Assembly: GCA_021014945.1 (NCBI GenBank)
Contig: MU266349.1
Span: 62,001-126,000, forward strand
Direction: 5' to 3'
Source of the DNA: Leucogyrophana mollusca
Taxonomy: Eukaryota > Basidiomycota > Agaricomycetes > Boletales
DNA: 64,000 nt
In this document: piece after piece, positions 25,389 to 36,319 of the stretch
Layout: every line of letters starts with the position of its first letter
Position numbering within the stretch: the first letter of the stretch is position 1
Program-made: the position numbers and the translations under genes
Notes under the pieces: model-generated
What the model was told of the DNA's origin: nothing
Database searches by the model: none
What the model saw: the letters and a program-made list of their open reading frames with translations, nothing else

Positions 25389-27414
25389 TCAATTCGGCAG
25401 CCACTTCCTCCACCCACTCGCATTCCACCCCTTCACGAACTCCTCTTCCGAGAACTGCTCCACAGCCCACGTCCGCGCCCGCTCTCTCATCCTCCGCTCT
25501 TCGGACGGGGAGAGGGTGAGCACGGTGTGCAGCGCGTCTGCGAAGGTCGATGGGGATGTCGCGTGGTACCCTGTACGCACAAGCCCGGGTAAGTTATATA
25601 CATGTATGGGGCTTGCGCAAAGTCGAGAGGCGGACTTACCCGTGGGCTCGCCCTTGAATGGCACGACGATGTCGTTCAGTGGCCCTCCGGACGCGTGGGT
25701 GACAGGGATGACACCCGCAGCCTGTCGCATCGCCGAATCAGTGATCATCAACATCCTTGTAAAATACGGAAACAGACCATGAACTCGACGACGTTTATCC
25801 CAAAATGTTCGTCCACCATCGTGCTCAGCCCGATGCTCGCCCGTGACAGCCAGTTTAGCATCTCGGGATACGACGCGTTCACTACGAACTGGACGTGGTC
25901 CTGCACGATGATGACAGGGAAAAGTGTTAGCACTCCTGATCTCCTAGGCAAACATGCAACTGGGAGGTGAACGGACTTCGATATGGAGCTCTTTTGCTAG
26001 TCTCTTCAGGCTATCTACGCGGGCTGCGTCGCCCTCGTTCCGGCTTCCACCTAACAGGACCAGTCTTGCGCCCTGGGTGCCTGTGTCGGCGTATTCGGGG
26101 TGCGCCTTCACAAGGTGTGAGAAAGCGTGCAGCTGGGCTGCATGATCTTTTTCTGGTCTATTTAAAAAAGAAATCCAACATTAACGGTTTAATGCAACGC
26201 CTTGGGCCTGCCTACCTGAACTGCGCAACGCTCAAGATTACTCTTTCTCGTCCCTCGAGCGCGAACCGCGACATCTCGCGGGTATCGCATGACGGGTGGA
26301 CGACGCGCGCGGATTTGGGAGAGGGCGAGCCGGCGGTGATGAGCCGTATTGCAACGAAAGGCGGAATCTGGTGGAGGAGGTCGAGGAGCGTGTCGGAGTG
26401 TTGTAGGATCGCGTCAATGTGGTTCTTCGTCCATGAGGAGTTCACCATGATGAACGACGCCCGGCGTAGCGAAAGCGCGTAGTAGTACATGAATAACCGG
26501 TAGTACCTACTCGTCCCGTCGTCAGCCGGTTCGTAGCATGATAGTGATGAACTGAAAGACGCACCAGAGCTTCCCTTGGCTAAGTACTACAGAGGACGAT
26601 ATCGCGCTGCTATTCGTGACTCCCTGCTGGCGAGATTGTACACGCGCAAGCATATTTGTGCTTATTGTGGGGTAGTGGACGTATGCGCCGACAGGAATAC
26701 TGCCTAGCCACGATACGACGTGGAAGGTGAACGCATAGCCCATGGTGTCTAATCACACGTGGCGTGAGACAGGGTTAGTCGCAGCGCAACGGCTCCGTCA
26801 TACGCACCGATGAACAGGTCAGGGATAAATTTCGACATGGCTTCCCAGACGAGGTACATCGAGCCAAGGCTCTGGCCCAGGAGCGTGAACCTCGGCCATG
26901 CAGAGTCCTCGACCAGGCTTCGCGAGTGCAGAAACACGAAATGAAGCGACGATGGTTGCAGTGCTATCGCAAACCTAGCCTGCCCCGCCCTCAGCTGGTG
27001 AGACTTCCAGGCATCAACCGCAGGGCACTCACTTGCACTTTGTCAATGATAGTTTGTTTGGTGGCATCAACGTCACCGGTATATACCACGCTGATGACGT
27101 CGGGTTCATCGCGCTGGATACTGGCAATTGCAGCCCAGAGGACACGTTCACCGCCTCCACCTGCATTGCTTGGCGTTCTATCAGATTGTGACGGGAGACA
27201 CAGCCTTGCATGGCGGACGTGCTCACCAATATGGGTGGAAAAATCCGACAAATTTCTTCTTGGTCCCGGAGGATGTCGAGGCCGTTGTCCCGAGCTCCCT
27301 GAAGAGGCTCTCGCGCAAATCAACACTCTTGAAACGAAGGTTTCTTGCGTAGATGAGCACGGTAAGGAAGGCTGAGCCAAGCGAGAGACACAGCAGAGAC
27401 AAAACAACGCCCAT
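25389..27414 (-). CDS. ALG11: ALG11 alpha-1,2-mannosyltransferase
   Basis: GDP-Man:Man3GlcNAc2-PP-dolichol mannosyltransferase that adds the fourth and fifth mannoses on the cytosolic face of the ER during N-glycan precursor synthesis. The ATG at 27414 starts a membrane anchor ([20 protein letters not shown]). Next come VGFFHPYW joined to [14 protein letters not shown], the family hallmark, then [34 protein letters not shown] and, in the GT-B C-terminal half, [11 protein letters not shown] (about 26030-26070) and the EX7E nucleotide-sugar region [12 protein letters not shown] joined to [14 protein letters not shown]. Stop at 25389-25391. At least eight introns. Neighbours are unrelated. Confidence 0.94.
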
Positions 27415-28411
27415 TTCCCCTGCAAGACGATCAGAAAGGCGTCGAATTCGAGAAATCAGAAATGCAATGACCCAGTGAGCGTGTCACCGTCAGCGTGTGG
27501 GTTATGTGCGTGTCACTTGGCAAATCTGCTTACCAATGCCGCGGCAAGCCCAATCCGGAGCCGCGGCATTTGCACAGCATTGCCGCAATTCCCCTCCGTC
27601 CTGCTCGGCGCACCCTGGGTTGGATAACTGTGAGCACTTGGCCGATGGCCACGCCTCCGCGGTCTTTATACTCCACTATTGGCCAACATCAGCTGCCTCA
27701 AGGCTTGTACAGGATTGCGTGGACTCCCGGGAGGACAATGACAATCGGCCGATCATTACCATTGGTAGCCCATACGCCATTGGTCAAGGTATCCAATCGC
27801 GAGTGGACTGTGCTAGTGGATCCGACATGGGCGAAGCGCTCGTCTTTCGTACACGGTATCTGGCGGGGAGCCGCTTCTTGTAACTTTGGTCTGTTGTTAA
27901 AAAAAAACGTGCCGCGTCCGAGCTCTCCAGCTTTTCATGAAGGTGATGCACGTCATACCCATCAGGCAGTGCAACAACCGCGCGAGGTGCAGTGCAGTTC
28001 TATTCTTCTATTGCAGACTGATTTGGCGCGGAGCGTCTAATTAAAACCCCAGTTGCACGCTGCCATTCTCATGGTCCTCAGCGGCAAGCCCGGCCGAAAC
28101 ACCCAAGACACCCAAGACACCCATAGACGCCCCCTCCGCGCGTGCCTGGTACTTACAGTGATTCCCCGTTATGTCCATACCCAATCTATACCTGCGCAAC
28201 TGCGTTCCATTGGAAGGATATCGTAGAGACTCGGAAGCCTTGAGGTGACTAGGATGATGGTAGCACTGGGTTTTGGCTTGGCTTCTGAGAGCCTTAAATT
28301 CGCTCTGGAATGGGTGCACTGACTCTTACCGCCCTGACACACTCTCGTCTTCGCGTCTGCACCTGTATTTTGTTCCCCAGCGCCGTTCAAACCCTACCCC
28401 TGCTCGCAATG
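27415..28411. other. Divergent intergenic region with CCAAT boxes
   Basis: Lies between ALG11 (minus) and the small membrane gene (plus). Several ATTGG/CCAAT pentamers occur between 27675 and 27785, consistent with a bidirectional promoter. Overlapping open stretches at 27495-28040 have no recognisable protein features. A short cccaagacac direct repeat lies at 28103-28122. Confidence 0.4.
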
Positions 28412-29032
28412 CCTGCCCTCAACGCCACACCTGTAACCCACAACCCATCATTAACGTTTCTCCAGCGTCGTGATAGTGCAACGCCGACCGAACCTGCTGG
28501 AAGGATCGACTCGCGCACGTCAGTTGCCATTGGCGTCAGCCTGAGTACGTACCTTAACACGACCTATCAAATGATGAATGTGATGACTGATTGGTGCCGT
28601 CACCCAGTTTGCTTTTGTTCTCTCTTATTAGGGTTCTACGTCGTAGTGCGATGGAAGCCCAGATCAGCTCAGACTCAAGGCCGCAGCAACCAGTCAGCTC
28701 TCCAGGAAGAGAGTGATGGGTGGCTAATCAAGTTCTGGAAGAGTGTGCGCACTTTTCTCACTGGACACGGGCAAGCGGACCACCATAATAGTCCGAACAA
28801 CGAGCCCGCCAGTATCTCTGGCCCCCGCCGCGGGGCTTCTGTGCTCTCATCCGGTGCGGTGACAATAGTTGATGACTTCAGCGGGGGTGGCGGTTACCAT
28901 TGGAAAGCCCCGGAGGCTTCCGAAGAGACTCACAGGAAGCAACCTGAGAGCGAGGAGGACCGCAACGCAATGGTGGAGGTGGACATCACCGAGGTTGATA
29001 AGGTCCGCAAAGGTCGCCAGGCTTTGCAATAA
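28412..29032 (+). CDS. Small single-pass membrane protein of unknown function
   Basis: Not recognised. Starting at ATG 28412 (MPALNATPVTHN), about 40 polar residues precede a transmembrane helix formed across an intron (28543 to about 28605): SVAIGVSL joins ICFCSLLLGFYVVVRW. The tail is about 115 residues, charged, with a Gly-rich patch (DDFSGGGGYHW) and a Glu/Lys-rich end (VDITEVDKVRKGRQALQ). The predicted topology is N-terminus outside, tail in the cytosol. An in-frame upstream ATG at 28310 would add a second hydrophobic segment. The architecture resembles the small membrane genes between 43 and 54 kb. Confidence 0.5.
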   Translation, partial: PALNATPVTHNPSLTFLQRRDSATPTEPAGRIDSRTSVAIGVSLSTYLNTTYQMMNVMTDWCRHPVCFCSLLLGFYVVVRWKPRSAQTQGRSNQSALQEESDGWLIKFWKSVRTFLTGHGQADHHNSPNNEPASISGPRRGASVLSSGAVTIVDDFSGGGGYHWKAPEASEETHRKQPESEEDRNAMVEVDITEVDKVRKGRQALQ

Positions 29033-29609
29033 CCCGCCTCCTTGAGCCTACGCGATGTGCCTCCTATACATCACAGTCACCCTACGCGTATTATAGGATT
29101 GACATGTCTTATTTTTACTTTAACCAACTACCCTTCGTTCAATACGTTCCTTCCTGTACTAGTATTAGTGACATGTTGTACTCGTTTTCGCCCACAGCGA
29201 ACAAGTCAAGCGTCTCGGTTGGCTGAGATCTAATGAACTATTATCTTCATTCTGAAAAATGGTCTGGCCTGTGGGCGGGAGACGATCTGATAGTGACGCA
29301 GCAAGTACTGGAGGTGAGTGGACCTGAAGCTGGTTTCGGCTGTATATGCTCAAATTCTCAAGGACACAGCCGAGAGAATTCAATCATCAATGCAGTGGTC
29401 AACTCCCACCCCAAGCTTGGTGGACCCACCGTAGTATTATAGTATTATGGGCAGACCTTGACCTGTGCGTTGTACGCTGCCAGCCGAAGCAGATTCAACA
29501 CCCACTGTTCCACTCTCTTCGTGAATTACGAATCTCGACGACTGAGGACTTAGGGACTCGTCAAGGATTCCGAGGCTGCCAATAAGAAGCCAAGGGAATA
29601 GGAAGTATT
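29033..29609. other. Intergenic with inverted Ras upstream module
   Basis: At 29455-29535 it holds, in the orientation of copy E, the upstream module found next to copies A-D. No gene seen. Confidence 0.5.
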
Positions 29610-30442
29610 ATGAAGCGTCTCCGTCTCATTATCACTGGCGACCGAGGTATGAGGTCTCCACTCCAATTCATACCCCACCCTCACGATGCTCGTGCACAGG
29701 CGTTGGAAAAACTTCTCTCGCAACCCGGTTCTGCCTGTGCGGCTTTGTTCCCGACTATGACAACTTTCTGGACGGTAAGCAGACAAACATACAGCAGAAC
29801 TACTCCCTACGGCTGACCAACCAACACTCGATACACACAGAAACGTTCCGCAAGCTTATGATTATAGATGAGGAATGTGTGTCTGTCGAGGTCCTCGACG
29901 GCAGCGACTACGAGTGGGGGCGAAACGGGCCACAAACTGTCCGGCGACTCTACATCAAGGAGGCGAGCTGTTTCTTCATCGTCTACTCCGTCGCCTGCAG
30001 ATCATCGTTCGAGAACGTGACAGCTATATACCAAGAAGTGTTCATGGCCAAGGATCCAGAGCTGTGCCCTGCGATCATCGTCGCCGCGAAATGTGATCTT
30101 GCTGACAGTGATCACGAAGTGAGCACAAGTGGTGAGCGCGCGATCGTCGTGTTCGTGTGACGAATTGGGCGTGCGATGGCTAATTGGACTGCAGAGGGGC
30201 AACGCCTCGCGGAAGTGCTTGGATGCGAATTTATAGAGACTTCGGCAAAGGAGGATCATAATGTCACCGAGGCGTTCACGAGCGTTATCAGGCTCACCAC
30301 CAGCCGAAACCCACACTGGCAGGTTTGTGGATACCTTGCGTCCCAGCCGTTTCTTACTTCCATGGGTTTCCGGCTGCAGGTAGTACATCAAAGCAGCCTC
30401 CCGCATGAACACAGATGTCTGGGTCGCTGCGTCGTTATTTAA
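29610..30442 (+). CDS. Divergent Ras-like protein, copy E, inverted, with CaaX box (putative pseudo-GTPase)
   Basis: Five exons, about 197 residues. Exon 1 (MKRLRLIITGDR) at 29610; introns of about 54, 65, 64 and 56 nt at the same phases as copies A-D. P-loop GDRGVGKTS (residue 12 Arg). Switch I is YDNFLDETF, at exact Ras spacing, with Thr35 replaced by Phe. The G3 region DGSDYEW has lost Gly60 and Gln61. G4 is AAKCDL and G5 is CEFIETSAK. After RNPHWQ the last exon ends EHRCLGRCVVI, a CaaX box, with the stop at 30440-30442. It lies 7 kb from the array in opposite orientation and lacks the residues between the G3 region and the helix that read NPYIPD in the others. Confidence 0.76.
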
Positions 30443-31129
30443 TTGGGCCCAGGATACTGTGGAACGCAGTCTTAAGCACAAACTGCAGCTGTGGGATGCT
30501 CCTAAGTTACTCTCTGAAGGCAATCTCGTCCCTCCGCGGTGAGTCGCCTGTATTTGGGCACGCCTGTCAGTGGGCCACACCGCTATCGGGCTGAAGCCCT
30601 GGGTGCCTCGTCAAACCACTGGAAATAGAGGGAGGAAATATTTGCTTGAGCACCTCCAGTCCTCCTGATGATGAAGTACGGGGTTTGCACGATATCTCAA
30701 CGCGGCGAGAAACATACACCCACATCAATGTAGTTTCGTGGCCGTCAATCGGCGGGGCGAGATCAGTGTTGACTGAACGCACAGATAACTCATGTGCATA
30801 CCCAGTAGTGCGCGAATCTGTCCGTGACGCTCGTGGTTTCACATTGATAGGTGGGCGCTTGAGCGCCTGTCATCCCTTGCTCTACTTTCCAGCTACAAGT
30901 TGTTCGGATGCATGCGGAAAGACAACGACGGCAGAAAGCACAAGAATGAGTAGTCTGACATTATTAGACGAGAAGACAGCGGTGAAAACAGTTCAAGTAA
31001 TACCCCTGCTCCATCCGCTGACTTCCTCCGAAACATGGGGGGTAACTTCACTAGCACTGATTGAACCGACCCTTCGTCAGCGCCAATTGTAACCGGGGTA
31101 GCAAACGCAATACGCACGCCTACGATCTC
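30443..31129. other. Convergent intergenic region
   Basis: Contains, at about 30575-30625 and reversed, part of the Ras 3' flank module (the pair gggctgaagccc and gtggttt...). The rest is the 3' side of the V-ATPase gene, whose last exon I could not place with certainty. Confidence 0.4.
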
Positions 31130-32037
31130 ACCGGCCTTCGTGTGCATAATCAGAGCGACAATCAAGCCTGAATGAGAGCCAGGATAAGCAAATGTCGCGT
31201 CCGCGGGTGGCAAGAAACGTACCGTAAAGCCCGAGCACTTCAGCGAAAATGAGGATGAGGATCTGTTAATTTCGCCCTTTCATTAGCGCCATCGTGCCGC
31301 GGTAAACCGGTGAAGAGACTCGCCATTCCGACGAAAAGTCGTGGTTGCTGTGCGGTTCCGCGGACACCAGCGTCTCCAACGATACCGATAGCGAAACCAG
31401 CGGCGAGACCTGCGAGGCCGACCGAGAGGCCAGCGCCGAGGTCGATAAAGGCCGCAGCGAGAGGCATTTGTGCAGTCACTACATGTGTCACCAACCCAGT
31501 TTAGTTGTTCAATTCTGTGATAGCATAACCAAGAACTTAAGGACGCACATGAATTCGAAATGAGGACGGAAACCACAAGACCGTAGATCTAGACGGAAGG
31601 GTGGTGATGGTGAGGACTAGTGGTTGGGTTGAGATGGGAATGGGGGACTTACACCAATAATACCAGCCATGATGACGGGGACGACACACTTCATCATCAA
31701 GTCAGGTCGGAGGACACCCATCGCGGAGATTCCAACACCAGATTTAGCGGTACCATAACTGCAGAAAAGATGCCTTAGTTACTCTCTAAGTACGCAGCGG
31801 GACCTATTTCGGTGCGCACCTTGCTCCCAAGCCTATCGAGTGTACCCAGGCGTACCAGTGAGCACAGTCTTACGCGGCCACGAGGGCACAAACTCACAAG
31901 TGAACACAATTGCGCAGGTGCAGCCCTGTGGTTGTGAAGCCTCGTCAGCCTCGAAGTTCAAGTTCCGTGACCCGAACAAATTCAAAACTCACCATGGCTC
32001 CGAAGAAGGGCGCGTAAACAGGGCAAAGGTCAGACAT
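31130..32037 (-). CDS. VMA3: V-ATPase proteolipid subunit c
   Basis: Proton-carrying ring subunit of the vacuolar H+-ATPase, with four transmembrane helices. The ATG at 32037 begins [15 protein letters not shown]. Then come [14 protein letters not shown] joined to [83 protein letters not shown] and the last helix [14 protein letters not shown], with the essential Glu. At least seven small introns. One intron, between FVGM and ILILIFAE (about 31258-31310), appears to use a GC donor (gcgagt...ttaacag). Conserved coding ends with IMHTKAG at about 31130. A further exon or a short read-through must supply the stop, which I could not fix; unspliced reading would stop at 30893. Confidence 0.9.
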
Positions 32038-32459
32038 GATTGCTCTCTAGAGGACAAGTACAGGAAAGGAAGTCAGAGCGTTGAGGAAAGGAACGAGCGG
32101 TATAAAATTCGAATGCTGCGACGGTGATCCACTGAGGTGTTCAAGGAAGCCAAATCAACAGCGCAGCCGGGGTTGTCCGCTCGGAGATTTAATGAGTGGC
32201 TGAAACCATAGGCTGGGGTTTGCGCGTTATTCGCTTCTTGTTCTTTGATTGGCGATCGCTCTGTGTTATGTATCACGAGGGATTTGAGAGAACGGACCAT
32301 CGTCAATTGCGTCTACGATGCATTGGGATCCATCTCGCTGCCTTGGTTAAACCAGAGAGCTATATCGTTCCCCACGCATCATTTCATTTCTGACTGCCAG
32401 GCTCGTAAATCGGCTTAGCTTTTGCAAAGGGAGTGTGGGCGGATGTCTTGAAACCCAAC
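32038..32459. other. Divergent intergenic region
   Basis: Promoter region between VMA3 (minus) and the tetraspanin gene (plus). No gene seen. Confidence 0.5.
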
Positions 32460-34026
32460 ATGATCCCAGGCGCGCAACCTCGCCACCCTTCGAGCTCCAT
32501 CCGTCTCACAGACCAAGCCTCCGTCCGTCGTCGATCGACAAACCTCACACCTGTAGCATCAAGTTTTTCCTTGGAACCTCTCGTCGCAAAGTCCGAGCCG
32601 GATGATCACAGCCAGATTCTAAAGACTCACCGCAAGCCGCAGTGGAAGCTATGGGCCGAAAATAGCGCGTGTGTATCCGTGCAGCGTTGTGCGCGGGTCG
32701 TTTCCCGCCATCCAGTCTCAGAGGAACGCGCCAAAGATGATATTCAGGAGCTGGGAAAACAGGCCGATCCGTATACTGATATACCGCTTACCCCCACAAT
32801 GAAGCGCATGGATTCGTCGATGAAGCCTCTTCCCGTGCTTCCGACTCCTGACTTCCCGCCTGTACGTACGATTCTCGCGCGCGGGCTGTCTCTGTTCTCG
32901 ACCTCTGCGCATGCCCTGCACTCTTCGTCCAACCCCACACGTGCACCCCCAATGCGCGGCGACACGACATTATGCCTCAGAGCCGCCTCCAGTTTTAGGT
33001 CGCAGTCTAGCGGCACGTCAAGCTCTTCCCAGTTTAGTGGCACATCAAGTTCGTCTGTCGACTTGGGCCATCATGCTATCATTCCCTCCCTTGGCCCCAT
33101 ACGAAAGTTTACCCACAAATGGGTGCGCCCACTATCTATGCGAACCGATAGATCGAGCGCTACCGCGACCGAGGAAGGAGTATCCGGCCGCATCGAGCGA
33201 TGGACGACTCACAAATGGTGCCTCCTGCTCTCCGTCCTGACAGTATTTAGCTACGGCACGGCCATTCTAACCTATTCCATCCTCACCTGGTTTGGAAGTG
33301 CGTCCGCCTGTGTTGTTGCTCTCGTGCTCTGAATTTTTTGATCTTCTCACAGCATGGGAGCATGCTACGGTATCATACGTCGCCAACTACGACATTCTCA
33401 TTCTCGCTACCCTCGCCGGATCCGTGCTCGTCCTCTCCGCTCTCCTTGGCGCCCTCGGAACCCTTCTCAATTCCCGCCCCATACTCGCTATCTACGCTCT
33501 CCTTCTCTGGCCCGCTCTCATCGCCCTCTTCGCCGTTGGCTACACCGCCTACAAACGCGCCACATTCTCTCTCACCTCCAAGCTCGATTTCGCGTGGAGT
33601 CACTACTATACCGCCTACGGGCGCCTCCTCCTCCAAGATGCGCTCCACTGCTGCGGCTACCTCTCCCCGCTGCACGCCGCGGAGCCCAGTGCGCGGTGCT
33701 ATGCTCGCACGGCGCTGCCCGGGTGCAAGGGCAAGCTGTACAGGGTCGAGCAGAAGCAGCTCGTGGGGGCGTGGGGCGTAGCTTTTGCGGTTGCGCCGCT
33801 GCATTTGGTGGTGATGGTTGTGGCGTTGCTGTGTGCGAACCATGTTACGAGGACGTTTGGGAAGGGGGTTATGCCGAGGGAGTATTGGCTGACCGTGGCG
33901 GATGTGAGGGCGGATGCGGAGAGGGTTGCGAAGGCGGCATGGGTTTTGAGTCCGAAGGTAGTGAGGACAGGTGGGGGCGATGTTCCTAGGGAAGACACGG
34001 AGTGTTGTGATCAGCGTGCGCTGTAG
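32460..34026 (+). CDS. Tetraspanin-like protein with long N-terminal extension
   Basis: Four-helix membrane organiser. From the first in-frame ATG (32460) a polar, Ser/Pro/Arg-rich region of about 255 residues precedes TM1 (WCLLLSVLTVFSYGTAILTY). An intron (about 33298-33352) follows, then TM2 (ILILATLAGSVLVLSALLGA), TM3 (ILAIYALLLWPALIALFAVG), a large extracellular loop with LHCCGY and two further Cys (SARCYA, PGCKG), and TM4 (VAPLHLVVMVVALLCANH). The CCG motif and four-Cys loop are the tetraspanin signature. The loop is short (about 65 residues). The cytosolic N-terminal extension is far longer than in animal tetraspanins and contains short repeats (QSSGTSSSSQFSGTSSSS). Stop at 34024-34026. 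Confidence 0.82.
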
Positions 34027-34266
34027 ACTCGGTCATTCAGCAAGCATGCTCTACCGTGCATATTATTGCTTTATCGTTGCCTTCTATGCAAGCCAGTGAG
34101 ATCCAACTAGTGAACAAGAGCTCTCCGTAGGAAGGACGACAGCGAGATCCCTGATGTACAAACACATCTCATCTAAGTAAGTGAACCCTAATCCTACATC
34201 CACCTAGCCTCCCGTAGGTAGACCAAAGTTTCGAACGAAGATAGTCGCTGGTTCTATCCATCCATC

Positions 34267-35588
<1,322 letters not shown>

Positions 35589-36319
35589 CTTTGAGAAAGG
35601 ACGAGAGATATCCAGGAGATTGGACTGAGCTGAGGCTGAGGCAGCAAGGGGAAATGCCCTGAAGGCCTTGAGAAAGGAAAGACGAGAAGACAGCGTTGCG
35701 GTCAAGGTACGGATTTCAATCAGCAAAGGCTTGTGAAAGTGGATTAGGAAACTGATAAACTTGTAAGCGACGTTGCTAGCACGCAACCATGAGCCTTCGA
35801 CCTCCGTTGACTACGAAATTATTCAGACTTGACGCTCATCCCTTTTCTAATGGATCTGGTACCGTCGACGCGATTCATTCCAGGCTGTAGAGCTGCAGCA
35901 CGGCGCCGACTGTGCCATCGTTGCTCAAGTGGAAACCGTGTCCAGCGCCTTTCGATGTGCATCGAGTCGTGACTGTTAGTGTATGTATCTGCCAGTATTT
36001 GCTAAGACGGGCGCTCCGTATGAGCTGCCGCTGAATGCTGAACCTGAGCCAATGTCAGCAGGGCTCGATACGGCCCCCAACCTCCTCTAACTCTCTGGCA
36101 TTCCCAGCCATTCAACTAGCAGGCTTGGAGTGGAAGCCGTTTCCCCACTTTGTCACCGAGCCCTGCTAGAACGAGTAACTCACCATCAATCCAAGAATAC
36201 CCTCCCCACCATCCATCGGCAGATGACCTTATTGGCGACGTAATGCATGCCTCTACTTAGGACGTTAAGTAACAGGTGAGCAAAGCCTCACTCTCCAAAG
36301 TAACAGCCGTTTTGCCACG
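35589..36319. other. Divergent intergenic region
   Basis: Between TRR1 (minus) and the sugar transporter (plus). Includes the open, presequence-like extension of TRR1 up to about 35786. Otherwise no gene seen. Confidence 0.45.
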
